Origin: Mycolicibacterium fortuitum subsp. fortuitum | GTDB taxonomy: Bacteria; Actinomycetota; Actinomycetes; Mycobacteriales; Mycobacteriaceae | NCBI RefSeq assembly: GCF_022179545.1 | Contig: NZ_AP025518.1 | Coordinates: 2,108,001-2,172,000 of the forward strand | Length of the DNA: 64,000 nt | Reading direction: 5' to 3' | In this document: positions 16,591-25,753 of the stretch, piece after piece | How positions within the stretch are numbered: the first letter of the stretch is position 1 | How the letters are laid out: the number at the start of each line of letters is the position of its first letter | Notes under the pieces: model-generated | Told to the model about the DNA's origin: nothing | Databases searched by the model: none | Seen by the model: only the letters and a program-made list of their open reading frames with translations | Program-made: the position numbers and the translations under genes

Positions 16591-17757
16591 TCAGATCATC
16601 GATGTACGAGGGATCTTCATCCCCAGCGCCATCGCACCGGCCAACTCCCGGCTGGTGTCGTAGTCGAACACCACGTGGCCGGACAGCACGTCGACATCGC
16701 GTTTGAACCGCTGCAACGGGCTCGAAAGGAAATGGATGCTGGCTCCGCCCGCACCCATCAGATCGCCGATCACCGCCTTGGATTCGGAGACGATGTGCGC
16801 CGCCGCCAGCCGGGCCTGCGCGCGGACCGGCTTGTCCACTGCGTCGCCGGTCGCCACGATGCTCTCTATCTCTCCGACCGTGTCGGCCAGCAGGGCACGC
16901 AGAGCGCGCACCCGGACTTGCGCCCCGGCCAGGTGAGCCTGCGCGATCGGCTTGTCCTTCTGTACGACGCCCTCATAGGGCAGCACGCGTTCACCGAGGC
17001 GTTTCGCGTAGATCTCGGTGACCCGCTCGGCGCTGCCCAGCGCGGGCATCGCCGCCAGCAGTGCCAGTGCGGGCACCATCGGCCAGCGGTAGACGCTGCT
17101 GTCGTGTAAACCCGCGCCTGGGGCGGTACCGGAATAGATGTCGAGCACCTTCACCAGTCGGTGCTCCGGGACGAACACGTCGGTGGCGATGGCGTCGTTG
17201 GAACCGGTGGCCCGCATGCCGTCGGTGTGCCACACGTCGGCCACGGTCACGTCGCCGATCGGCAGCAGCGCGAGCGCCGGGTACAACGCGTCGTCGGGGC
17301 CGCACAGCGCGGCGACGATGATCCAGTTTCCGTGCATGACGCCGGTCGCCCAGGACCATCGGCCGGTGAGGCGGATGCCGCCGCCGGCCGGAAGTCCGCG
17401 CCCGGTCGGCGCGAGTGGGGCCGGTGCCAGGAACGGGCGGCTCGCGAAGGCCTCTTCCTGGGCCTGCTCGCCGAACAGCGCGAGCATCCAGTTGTGCAGG
17501 GCCAGGAAGCCGATGGTCCAGGCGCTCGACGTGCATCCGTGGGCCATCCGGCGTACCGGGTCCAGGATGGCCGGGAAATCGGCCTGCTGACCGCCATAGC
17601 GGGCGGGCACCAGGAGTTCGGTGAATCCGGAGTCGACGAGGTCGGTCACCGTCGCGTCGGGAAGCTGGCGCAACTCCTCGGCTTCACCGGCCCGATCGGC
17701 CAGTCGAGCGACGAATTCGGCGGTGATGACGCAGTTCGTGGTGGGGGGCGAGGTCAT
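16591..17757 (-). CDS. Acyl-CoA-dehydrogenase-fold flavin monooxygenase (HsaA-like)
   Basis: A 388-residue protein with the acyl-CoA dehydrogenase fold but closer to two-component (group D) flavin monooxygenases such as HsaA and p-hydroxyphenylacetate hydroxylase. Clues are LVPARYGGQQADF, STSSAW-like CTSSAWTIGFLALHNWML, LTGRWSWATGVMHGNWIIVAAL and the end segment GASIHFLSSPLQRFKRDVDVLSGHVVFD, with no acyl-CoA catalytic glutamate evident. These enzymes hydroxylate aromatics with FMNH2 from a separate reductase, which fits the neighbour at 15955. A palindrome at 17769 sits 11 bp upstream of the start. Confidence 0.82.
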   Translation of the reverse strand: MTSPPTTNCVITAEFVARLADRAGEAEELRQLPDATVTDLVDSGFTELLVPARYGGQQADFPAILDPVRRMAHGCTSSAWTIGFLALHNWMLALFGEQAQEEAFASRPFLAPAPLAPTGRGLPAGGGIRLTGRWSWATGVMHGNWIIVAALCGPDDALYPALALLPIGDVTVADVWHTDGMRATGSNDAIATDVFVPEHRLVKVLDIYSGTAPGAGLHDSSVYRWPMVPALALLAAMPALGSAERVTEIYAKRLGERVLPYEGVVQKDKPIAQAHLAGAQVRVRALRALLADTVGEIESIVATGDAVDKPVRAQARLAAAHIVSESKAVIGDLMGAGGASIHFLSSPLQRFKRDVDVLSGHVVFDYDTSRELAGAMALGMKIPRTSMI

Positions 17758-17768
17758 GGCCGAAAGTT

Positions 17769-17788
17769 ACCATACTTTTTTGTATGGT
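17769..17788. promoter_or_regulatory. Inverted repeat in the monooxygenase promoter
   Basis: ACCATAC and GTATGGT form perfect 7-bp arms around a TTTTTT spacer, starting 12 bp upstream of the ATG at 17757. The A/T core in a GC-rich region and the position over the expected promoter suggest an operator for a TetR- or MarR-type repressor. No regulator gene is adjacent. Confidence 0.6.
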
Positions 17789-19197
<1,409 letters not shown>

Positions 19198-19212
19198 GCC
19201 GGACGCTACGCG

Positions 19213-19259
19213 ATAACGAAATCGCCCAGAACACTCAGTGTTCTGGGCGATTTCGCTAT
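19213..19259. terminator. Long hairpin between convergent genes
   Basis: Perfect 19-base arms (19217-19235 and 19237-19255; CGAAATCGCCCAGAACACT) around a single C, extended by further pairs after one mismatch. It lies between the antigen 85 gene and the convergent oxidoreductase and can work for both strands. There is no strong U tract, as is usual for mycobacterial terminators. Confidence 0.8.
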
Positions 19260-19278
19260 TCGAGGGGCATCGCCCGAA

Positions 19279-20277
19279 TTAGAAGCCGCCGGCCACTTTC
19301 ACCACCGCGCGTCCGGAGTAGCGCCCGGCGCGGACCTCATCGAGGACGCCCACGACATCCTTGACCTCGACCTCGTGGGTGACCGCCTCCAGGTGACGCG
19401 GCTTGAGCGCGCCGCCCAACTGTGCCCACAGCTCGCGTCTCGGTTCGATGCGCAGCATGACCGAATCGATGCCGAGCAGCGACACCCCACGCAGGATGAA
19501 CGGCATCACCGTGGTGTTCAGGGCCACGCCGCCGGTCAGACCACTGGCCGCCACCGCTCCGCCGTACTCAAGGGTGCTCAGCACGTCGGCCAGGGCGGCT
19601 CCGCCGACGCAGTCCACCGCTGCTGCCCAGCGGGACCGCCCGAGCGGGCGGGGCTTGGCTTCTGGATCGGCCGGAAGCCGGCCGATCACCTCTGAGGCAC
19701 CCAGCGCGCGCAGGTGATCCGCTTGATCGGCCTTCCCGGTCGACGCCACCACCTGGTAGCCCGCGGCGGCCAGCAAGTCGACGCTGACCGAACCGACTCC
19801 GCCCGTGGCGCCCGTAACCAGCACCGGACCATCCTGCGGCGTGATGCCGTGTCTGATCAGCGCCTGCACACTCATCGCAGCGGTGAACCCCGCGGTGCCG
19901 ATCGCTGCGCCCTCGCGGGGGCTCAACGAGCCGAGTGCCACCACCTCATCGGCGGGCAGCCGGGCGTACTCGGCGTAGCCGCCGTGATGGCCGGTGCCGA
20001 TCTGGTAGCCGTGGGCCAGCACCAGATCACCAGGAGCGAAGTCCGGTGACTCGGAACTGACCACCTCGCCGGTGAGGTCGATGCCCGGAACGATCGGATA
20101 GTCGCGCACCACACCACCTTTGGGTGTCAGCGCCAGCGCGTCCTTGAAGTTGACGCTGCTGTAGAGCACCCGAACGGTGACTTCACCTGCGGGCAGTTCC
20201 GATGACTGCAGTGTTTCGACCGCCGCCACGATGCCATCGCCGTCGGTGCGCGCCACGAGCGCTTGAAACGATTCCAT
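19279..20277 (-). CDS. Acryloyl-CoA reductase-like MDR oxidoreductase (AcuI/YhdH family)
   Basis: A 332-residue zinc-free medium-chain reductase of the AcuI/YhdH type, which reduces acrylyl-CoA to propionyl-CoA with NADPH in characterised members. Family landmarks are SSVNFKDALALTPKGGVVRDYPIVPGIDLTG (split here by normal variation), the nucleotide loop VTGATGGVGSVSV at about residues 148-160, and NTTVMPFILRGVSLLGIDSV. ATG 20277 is preferred to GTG 20286 because AAGG is at suitable spacing. It is downstream of fadE23 but separated from it by a hairpin at 20297. Confidence 0.9.
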   Translation of the reverse strand: MESFQALVARTDGDGIVAAVETLQSSELPAGEVTVRVLYSSVNFKDALALTPKGGVVRDYPIVPGIDLTGEVVSSESPDFAPGDLVLAHGYQIGTGHHGGYAEYARLPADEVVALGSLSPREGAAIGTAGFTAAMSVQALIRHGITPQDGPVLVTGATGGVGSVSVDLLAAAGYQVVASTGKADQADHLRALGASEVIGRLPADPEAKPRPLGRSRWAAAVDCVGGAALADVLSTLEYGGAVAASGLTGGVALNTTVMPFILRGVSLLGIDSVMLRIEPRRELWAQLGGALKPRHLEAVTHEVEVKDVVGVLDEVRAGRYSGRAVVKVAGGF

Positions 20278-20296
20278 GACGCTCACCTTATTGGCC

Positions 20297-20352
20297 GAGC
20301 AGGCGCAAACACCCCCGAAACGTGCCGATTTCGGGGGTGCTCGCGTCTGCTC
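20297..20352 (-). terminator. Hairpin downstream of fadE23
   Basis: CACCCCCGAAA (20310-20320) pairs perfectly with 20329-20339 across an 8-base loop, and outer GAGCAGGCG pairs with 20344-20352 with one wobble. It lies between the fadE23 stop and the AcuI-like start, so it should end or weaken transcription of the fadE24-fadE23 unit. Confidence 0.72.
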
Positions 20353-20367
20353 GCGCAGAAAGAGGAA

Positions 20368-21588
20368 CTACTTCAGCTCGGCCGAGGACAGGCCCAGCAG
20401 GCGGCGGGCGACGACCAGCTGCTGGATCTGCTGCGTCCCCTCGAAGATGTCGAGGATCTTCGAATCGCGGGCCCACTTCTCCAGCAGGGTCTGCTCGGAA
20501 TAGCCGACGGTTCCCGCCATTTCGACGGCCTTGAGGGTGATGTCGCTGGCGACACGGGCGGCCTTGGCCTTACCCATCGAGGCTTCCTTGGAGTTGGGAA
20601 TGCTGTTGTCGGCCTGCCATGCCGAGCGCACCGTCAACAGGTACCCGGCCTCCCAGTCGGCCTCCATCCGCAGGAACTCCGCGGCCGGGGCGCTCTGCGC
20701 ATGGGCCGGCTTGTCGTAGGAGATCTCGATGCCGGCCTCTGTCAGGATGGCGCGCAGATCCTCCAGGGCGGCGCGGGCGATACCGACCGCCATGGCCGCC
20801 ACGATCGGCCGGGTGTTGTCGAAGGTCTCCATGACCCCGGCAAAACCCTTCTCCACGTGGACTTCCGGATCACCCAGCAGGTTGTCCTTGGGGATGCGGG
20901 CATTCTCGAAGCGGATCACCGCGGTGTCGGACGCCTTGATCCCGAGCTTGTGCTCCAGGCGCTCGACGGTGACGCCGGGGTGCTCGCGGGGCACGATGAA
21001 CGACTTGATCGCCGCGCGACCAAGTGACTTGTCCAGCGTCGCCCACACCACGATGTGGGTGGCCCGCGAGCCGGCGGTGACGAAGATCTTCTCGCCGTTG
21101 ATCACGTACTCGTCACCGTCGAGCACCGCGGTGGTGGTGACGGCCGCCGAGTCCGAACCGAAGCCGGGCTCGGTGATGGCCATCGCGGCCCACACGTCCT
21201 TGCCGAGTCGCTCGAGCTGCTCGGGCGTGGCCACCGACGAGATGGCGGCGTTACCCAGGCCCTGACGCGGCACCGAGAGCAGCAGGGCGACGTCGCCCCA
21301 GCTGATCTCCAGCGCATTGAGCAGTGCGGACATGTTGGCGCCGTTGACGGTGACCTTCTCGCCCTTGGTGTTGGCGTCGTCGCGGAACGCCTCGGCACCC
21401 GCGAACGAGATGGTCTTGGCCTCCGAGATGCCTTCGAAGAGCGTGGCCAGCGTGTCCAGCTCGACGGGGTAGGCATGCTCGGCGAGGTCGTACTTGCGCG
21501 AGATCGGCCGAAGCATCTCGGCGGCGCCCTGGTGGCCCTTCTCGATGACCGCCTGGAGCTTGCGGGGCATTTCCAGATTGATTGCCAT
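20368..21588 (-). CDS. fadE23: Acyl-CoA dehydrogenase FadE23
   Basis: A 406-residue acyl-CoA dehydrogenase, FAD-dependent, introducing the alpha-beta double bond in beta-oxidation. Signatures are AMAITEPGFGSDSAAVTTTA at about residues 136-155, INGEKIFVTAGSRATHIVVWA, and the C-terminal ILDIFEGTQQIQQLVVARRLLG. The sequence agrees closely with M. tuberculosis FadE23 as I remember it, and it follows fadE24 as in that species. That pair is reported as isoniazid-inducible in M. tuberculosis (recalled). It is 30 bp after fadE24 and co-transcribed; physiological substrate is not established. Confidence 0.95.
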   Translation of the reverse strand: MAINLEMPRKLQAVIEKGHQGAAEMLRPISRKYDLAEHAYPVELDTLATLFEGISEAKTISFAGAEAFRDDANTKGEKVTVNGANMSALLNALEISWGDVALLLSVPRQGLGNAAISSVATPEQLERLGKDVWAAMAITEPGFGSDSAAVTTTAVLDGDEYVINGEKIFVTAGSRATHIVVWATLDKSLGRAAIKSFIVPREHPGVTVERLEHKLGIKASDTAVIRFENARIPKDNLLGDPEVHVEKGFAGVMETFDNTRPIVAAMAVGIARAALEDLRAILTEAGIEISYDKPAHAQSAPAAEFLRMEADWEAGYLLTVRSAWQADNSIPNSKEASMGKAKAARVASDITLKAVEMAGTVGYSEQTLLEKWARDSKILDIFEGTQQIQQLVVARRLLGLSSAELK

Positions 21589-21618
21589 GATTAGTCTTTC
21601 GGTTCGTTAGGGCCCGGG

Positions 21619-23016
21619 CTAAATGACTACGACACCCTCGGCGACGCCGATGGCCCGCAGATCGCGGTACCAGCGCTCGACCGGGTGTTCCTTGGTGTAA
21701 CCGTGGCCGCCCAGCAGCTGCACACCGTCCAGACCGATCTGCATGCCCTTGTCGGTGCCGAGCTTGCGTGCCAGCGCCGCTTCGCGGGCGAACGGCAGAC
21801 CCTGTTCGGCGCGGGCAGCGCCGCGCCAGGTGATCAGCCGCAGGCCGTCGAGCTCGATGGCGATGTTGGCGGCCATGAACGCCACCGACTGGCGGTGGGC
21901 GATCGGCTCACCGAAGGCCTGGCGTTCCTTGATGTAGGGGATGACGTAGTCGAGCACCGCGTGCGAGGTGCCGACGGCCAGAGCAGCCCAGCCCAGCCGC
22001 GACAACGCGATCGCCTCGCTGTAGTCCTGATCGGTGGCCTCGTCCTCGCCGAGGCGGTTGGCCAGCGGCACCGCCACGTTGTCGAGCTCGATCTGGCCCA
22101 GGGCGGCGGCACGGATACCCATGCTCGGATCCGCCTTGACCGTGAGGCCCGGTGTCGAGGCCTCGACGATGAACAACGCCGGCTTGCCGTTCAATTGCGC
22201 TGCCACGATGAACAATTCGGCATCAGCGGCGGCCGGCACCAGTGATTTGACGCCGGACAGGCGGTAACCACTGGGGGTGCGTACGGCGGTGGTCTTGAGC
22301 GCGGTCGGGTCGAACAGCGCGTGCGGTTCGGCGATGGCCACGCAGGCCTGCGGCACGTTTTCGCCCGCGAATTCCTTCAAGTAGGTGGCCTGCTGGTCGG
22401 CGCTGCCCCAGTGGGTGAGTGCCGCCGCGACGCCGCCGGGCGCCAGGATCGGCAGCGCCAGACCCATGTCGCCGTAGGCCAGCGCCTCGGCGACCAGTGC
22501 GTTGGTCACGGTGCTGCGGTGTTCGGCGATGCCGTCGAAGTCCTCGGGGACGTTGACGGCGGTGATGCCGAGTTCAGCGGCCTTGGCGATGAGATCGGCG
22601 GGATAGGTCGCTGCCGCATCGGCGTCGTGCGCGGCGGGTCGCAGGATCTCTTCGGCGAATTCCCGGACCGTGTCGACGATCATCTGCTGGTCTTCGTCGG
22701 GTGTCAGGTCGAAGTAGTCGGCCCCGCTGGCCTTCAGCCGGGTAGGGGCCTTGCCCAGGCCCTGGATCCGCTGGAACTGCCGGGTGGCTGCGCCTGCGGT
22801 CGAAAATACTTGCTTCACACCGTATTTCAGGCCGCGGTTGAGTGGCTCGCGCAGGCCGTAACGGTCCAGGAACTCCTGGCCGACGATGGGCGTGATCAGC
22901 GCCAACCCGATGTCGGTCGCTGTCCGCTTGTGCTTGTGCAGCCCGACAGCGCTTTGCTGGCCGGAGCTGGAGGGACGGGATGGGGTGCCGTTCTTGGACG
23001 GCAGGGTGTTGGTCAT
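21619..23016 (-). CDS. fadE24: Acyl-CoA dehydrogenase FadE24
   Basis: A 465-residue acyl-CoA dehydrogenase with an N-terminal extension of about 95 residues (LHKHKRTATDIGLALITPIVGQ and RQFQRIQGLGKAPTRLKASG) that is typical of FadE24. The catalytic domain follows, with YGDMGLALPILAPGG, CVAIAEPHALFDPTALKTTA and the end segment GHGYTKEHPVERWYRDLRAI. It may form a heteromer with FadE23, as paired dehydrogenases often do in mycobacteria (inference). A near-perfect 22-bp palindrome at 23056-23077 precedes the start and is probably its operator. Confidence 0.95.
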   Translation of the reverse strand: MTNTLPSKNGTPSRPSSSGQQSAVGLHKHKRTATDIGLALITPIVGQEFLDRYGLREPLNRGLKYGVKQVFSTAGAATRQFQRIQGLGKAPTRLKASGADYFDLTPDEDQQMIVDTVREFAEEILRPAAHDADAAATYPADLIAKAAELGITAVNVPEDFDGIAEHRSTVTNALVAEALAYGDMGLALPILAPGGVAAALTHWGSADQQATYLKEFAGENVPQACVAIAEPHALFDPTALKTTAVRTPSGYRLSGVKSLVPAAADAELFIVAAQLNGKPALFIVEASTPGLTVKADPSMGIRAAALGQIELDNVAVPLANRLGEDEATDQDYSEAIALSRLGWAALAVGTSHAVLDYVIPYIKERQAFGEPIAHRQSVAFMAANIAIELDGLRLITWRGAARAEQGLPFAREAALARKLGTDKGMQIGLDGVQLLGGHGYTKEHPVERWYRDLRAIGVAEGVVVI

Positions 23017-23055
23017 GTCTGCTGCCTCTACTGGTCGTGGCGACGCATCTGACCG

Positions 23056-23077
23056 TATCTTACTCCGGAGTAAGGTA
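23056..23077. promoter_or_regulatory. 22-bp palindrome upstream of fadE24-fadE23
   Basis: The 16-bp core CTTACTCCGGAGTAAG (23059-23074) is a perfect palindrome, extended by TA/TA after one mismatched pair. It ends 40 bp upstream of the fadE24 ATG, a normal repressor position. It could bind a TetR- or GntR-type fatty-acid regulator; the nearby HxlR gene ends 33 bp away but belongs to a different divergent pair. Confidence 0.75.
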
Positions 23078-23110
23078 TGGCATCTGTTACCAACTTCACA
23101 CCGGCTGGGA

Positions 23111-23560
23111 TCAGGATTGCGCTGCTGAGAGCCGATCGTGCCGCTCGCGGTTCACCCGCACCTCGTCCATGTGGGCCTCCGCCCACGACTTGATCCCGAC
23201 CATCAGCTGCTGCAACGAAATCCCCAGGTCAGTGAGCTCGTAGGTGACTGTTACCGGCACACTCGGCGTCACCGTCCGGATCAGCAGCCCATCGCGTTCG
23301 AGGGACCGCAGCGTCTGGGTGAGCATCTTCTGGCTGACTCCGGCAAGGCGTCTCGAGAGCTCGGAGTAGCGCATCGCCCGCGGTTGGCCGGTGGCGGCGG
23401 TTCCGGGGTTCGGACCGTCCCCGCCGAGTGCCGCCAGGATCAGCGCGACCCACTTGTCGCTGATCCGGTCCAGTAGTTGACGGCTCGGGCAGTTCGCCAG
23501 GAAGGCGTCGTACTCCAACTTTGCTCGTGCCCGCTTCTGGGCTGCGGTCGTCGTCGGCAC
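23111..23560 (-). CDS. HxlR family transcriptional regulator
   Basis: A 149-residue winged-helix HxlR protein. The family core is NCPSRQLLDRISDKWVALILAAL, then RYSELSRRLAGVSQKMLTQTLRSLERDGL and VTYELTDLGISL. HxlR proteins sense aldehydes, quinones or redox stress, often through an N-terminal cysteine; here one Cys precedes PSRQ at about residue 23. GTG 23560 has an excellent AAAGGAGCC site, so upstream codons to 23668 are not coding. It is divergent from the oxidoreductase at 23695, which is its most likely target. Confidence 0.92.
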   Translation of the reverse strand: MPTTTAAQKRARAKLEYDAFLANCPSRQLLDRISDKWVALILAALGGDGPNPGTAATGQPRAMRYSELSRRLAGVSQKMLTQTLRSLERDGLLIRTVTPSVPVTVTYELTDLGISLQQLMVGIKSWAEAHMDEVRVNRERHDRLSAAQS

Positions 23561-23694
23561 GTCGGCTCCTTTCGGTCTGGGTGATCCGGGGTGAGTTACG
23601 CACTTCGAGGTGCCTACTTCCCATTGGAGAGCTACCGATCCATCGTGGAGTAGAAGGCAGTTCACCACAAGACTCTTCCAAGGAGTGACTTTTC

Positions 23695-24612
23695 ATGTCT
23701 GTTGCCACATTTCGCGCCGCGGTCGTCCGGATTCCAGGCGGACCGGATTCGATCGAGGTCATCGATGTCCCGCTGGTCGAAGCAGGTCCCGGCCAGGTTC
23801 GGGTGAAGGTCGCGGCGGCGACGGTCAACCCTGTCGACCTCGGTGTGGCGGCCGGTGTCTTCCATGACCTCGGGCTGGTACACCAACCGGATCGGACCGG
23901 CCTCGGGTGGGAATTCGCGGGCACCGTCGAGTCTGCCGGTCCAGGCGTGGACCTCGCCGTGGGCACTCGGGTCGCCGGGATGGTGGCCGGGTTCGACCGG
24001 GACTACGGCACCTACGCCGAACGTCTGTTGGTATCCGTCGCCGACGTTGCTGTGGTGCCCGACGGCCTGGACTTGATCGCTGCGTCGACGGTGCCGCTCA
24101 ACGGGTTGACCGCGACCCAGATCCTCGACCTGCTCGGCGATGCGCCCGTCGGCGGCGACCGCCTCTTGGTCACCGGGGCAGCCGGCGCCGTCGGTGGATA
24201 CCTGCTGACGCTCGCCCAGGAGCGCGGCTGGAAGGTGACCGGCCTGGCCCGCACCCACGACGAGGAGTTCGTCCGCGGCCTCGGGGCGGACTTCACCGCC
24301 GACGCACAGCCAGGGTGGGACGCGGTCGCCGACGCCGGCGCCATGCAGCAGTCGGCGCTGGCTCTGGTGCGTGACGGCGGACGGTTCGTCGGGGTCCAGC
24401 CGAGTGCTCAGCTGCCGGCCGAACGCGGCGTCGCAGTGTCAGCCGTGGTGGCCCACCCCGACGGCTCACGGCTAGCCGATCTTCTGGCCCGCATGGCCTC
24501 CGGCCAGTTGCAGGCGCGGGTGCATGCCGTACTGCCGCTCGATCAGGTGGCTGACGCCCACCGGGCACTTGCCAAGGGCGGTGTGCGGGGCCGGTACGTG
24601 ATCCGGCCGTGA
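23695..24612 (+). CDS. NADP-dependent quinone oxidoreductase-like protein
   Basis: A 305-residue zinc-independent medium-chain dehydrogenase/reductase of the zeta-crystallin type. It has NPVDLGVAAG, GLGWEFAGTVESAGPGVDL, and the nucleotide-binding loop VTGAAGAVGGYLLTLA at about residues 160-175. Enzymes of this type reduce quinones or enones with NADPH. AAGGAG ahead of the ATG supports the start. Divergent arrangement with an HxlR regulator (134 bp between starts) suggests an inducible electrophile or quinone detoxification unit. Confidence 0.9.
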   Translation: MSVATFRAAVVRIPGGPDSIEVIDVPLVEAGPGQVRVKVAAATVNPVDLGVAAGVFHDLGLVHQPDRTGLGWEFAGTVESAGPGVDLAVGTRVAGMVAGFDRDYGTYAERLLVSVADVAVVPDGLDLIAASTVPLNGLTATQILDLLGDAPVGGDRLLVTGAAGAVGGYLLTLAQERGWKVTGLARTHDEEFVRGLGADFTADAQPGWDAVADAGAMQQSALALVRDGGRFVGVQPSAQLPAERGVAVSAVVAHPDGSRLADLLARMASGQLQARVHAVLPLDQVADAHRALAKGGVRGRYVIRP

Positions 24613-24614
24613 GC

Positions 24615-25397
24615 TCAGTTGCCGGACAGCCGGTGCAGCACCGCGTCGTGCAGGAGTCCGTTGGTGGCAAGCGCGCTGCCGCCATGCGGGCCCTGTGCGC
24701 CGTCGATGCTGGTGAACGTGCCGCCGGCTTCCCGGATGAGGATGTCCAGCGGGGCGATGTCCCACAGTTTCACCTCGGGTTCGCAGGCGATGTCCACCGC
24801 GCCCTCGGCGACCATGCAGTACGACCAGAAGTCGCCGTACGCGCGCACCCGCCACACCGCGTCGGTCAGCGCGACGAAGCTGTCGCGACGGTCGTCCCAG
24901 CCGGTGGTGAGATCGGAGTAGGACAGGCTTGCCGACGCGAGATCTGCGACCCCGGACACCGACAGCTTGCGGGTCGATCCGGCGAACGAGCCGAACGCGC
25001 CCTGGCCCAGTCCTGCCCACCATCGCCGGGCCAGCGCCGGTGCGCTCACCACGCCGATGGTCGGGACACCGTCTTCGAGCAAGGCGATCAACGTGCACCA
25101 CACCGGGACGCCGCGGACGAAGTTCTTGGTCCCGTCGATCGGATCGATCACCCACTGGCGACCGGTCAATGTCGTTGTCCCGCCGAACTCTTCACCGAAC
25201 ACCGTGTCGTCGGGGCGGGCTGAGGCCAGCGATGCCCGCAGCGCTTCCTCGGCGCCGCGGTCGGCGTCTGTGACCGGAGTCAGGTCGGGTTTTGTCTCGA
25301 TGTGCAGATCCAGCGCGCCGAAGCGGTCCATGGTCAAGGAGTCGGCCTGGTCGGCCAGTTCGAGGGCCAGTGCCATGTCATCTGCGATGGTGCTCAT
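24615..25397 (-). CDS. hisN: Histidinol-phosphatase (inositol monophosphatase family)
   Basis: A 260-residue Mg-dependent phosphatase of the IMPase fold, corresponding in sequence to the HisN of mycobacteria that makes histidinol from histidinol phosphate. Metal-site motifs: [13 protein letters not shown] at about residues 42-54, FGEEFGG (Glu), [15 protein letters not shown] (Asp-Pro-Ile-Asp-Gly-Thr) and [16 protein letters not shown] near the C terminus. It is convergent with the oxidoreductase at 24612 (2 bp between stops) and divergent from the small membrane protein at 25421. Activity on inositol phosphates cannot be excluded. Confidence 0.88.
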   Translation of the reverse strand: MSTIADDMALALELADQADSLTMDRFGALDLHIETKPDLTPVTDADRGAEEALRASLASARPDDTVFGEEFGGTTTLTGRQWVIDPIDGTKNFVRGVPVWCTLIALLEDGVPTIGVVSAPALARRWWAGLGQGAFGSFAGSTRKLSVSGVADLASASLSYSDLTTGWDDRRDSFVALTDAVWRVRAYGDFWSYCMVAEGAVDIACEPEVKLWDIAPLDILIREAGGTFTSIDGAQGPHGGSALATNGLLHDAVLHRLSGN

Positions 25398-25420
25398 GGC
25401 AGAAGTCCTACCATGGCCTG

Positions 25421-25753
25421 GTGTGGGAAATCGGCATACTCCTCCTGCTTGTCGGGGCGCTCGTGTTGTTGTTGGCGCCCCGGATCATGCAGCGTCGGGG
25501 AATTCGCGGTGAACTGGCGCACGGCACTTTGCTGGTGACCGGGGTGAGCCCGCGCCCCGATGCGACGGGGGAGCAGTTCGTCACCATCACGGGCGTGATC
25601 ACCGGACCCACGGTCAGCGAACACGTCGTGTATCAGCGCATGGCCGTCGACGTGGACAAGTGGCCGACCATGGGTGCGCTTCTGCCGGTTGTCTACTCGC
25701 CGGGAAACCCGGACAAGTGGGCGTTCACACCCGAGGACGCGCCGCCACCCTGA
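25421..25753 (+). CDS. Small membrane-anchored protein of unknown function
   Basis: An unrecognised 110-residue protein. Residues about 2-24 ([20 protein letters not shown]) form one membrane helix; the rest is a soluble domain with [28 protein letters not shown] strands and [17 protein letters not shown], reminiscent of small DUF3592-like beta domains. The start is GTG 25421, only 23 bp from the hisN start on the other strand, so the two share a promoter region. Its TGA abuts the fprA stop directly (TGATCA at 25751-25756). Confidence 0.75.
   Translation: MWEIGILLLLVGALVLLLAPRIMQRRGIRGELAHGTLLVTGVSPRPDATGEQFVTITGVITGPTVSEHVVYQRMAVDVDKWPTMGALLPVVYSPGNPDKWAFTPEDAPPP

Noticed and set aside
16132..17109. 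325-codon plus-strand frame opposite the azoreductase and monooxygenase genes
   Set aside because: Antisense of two recognisable genes; no ribosome site or domain.
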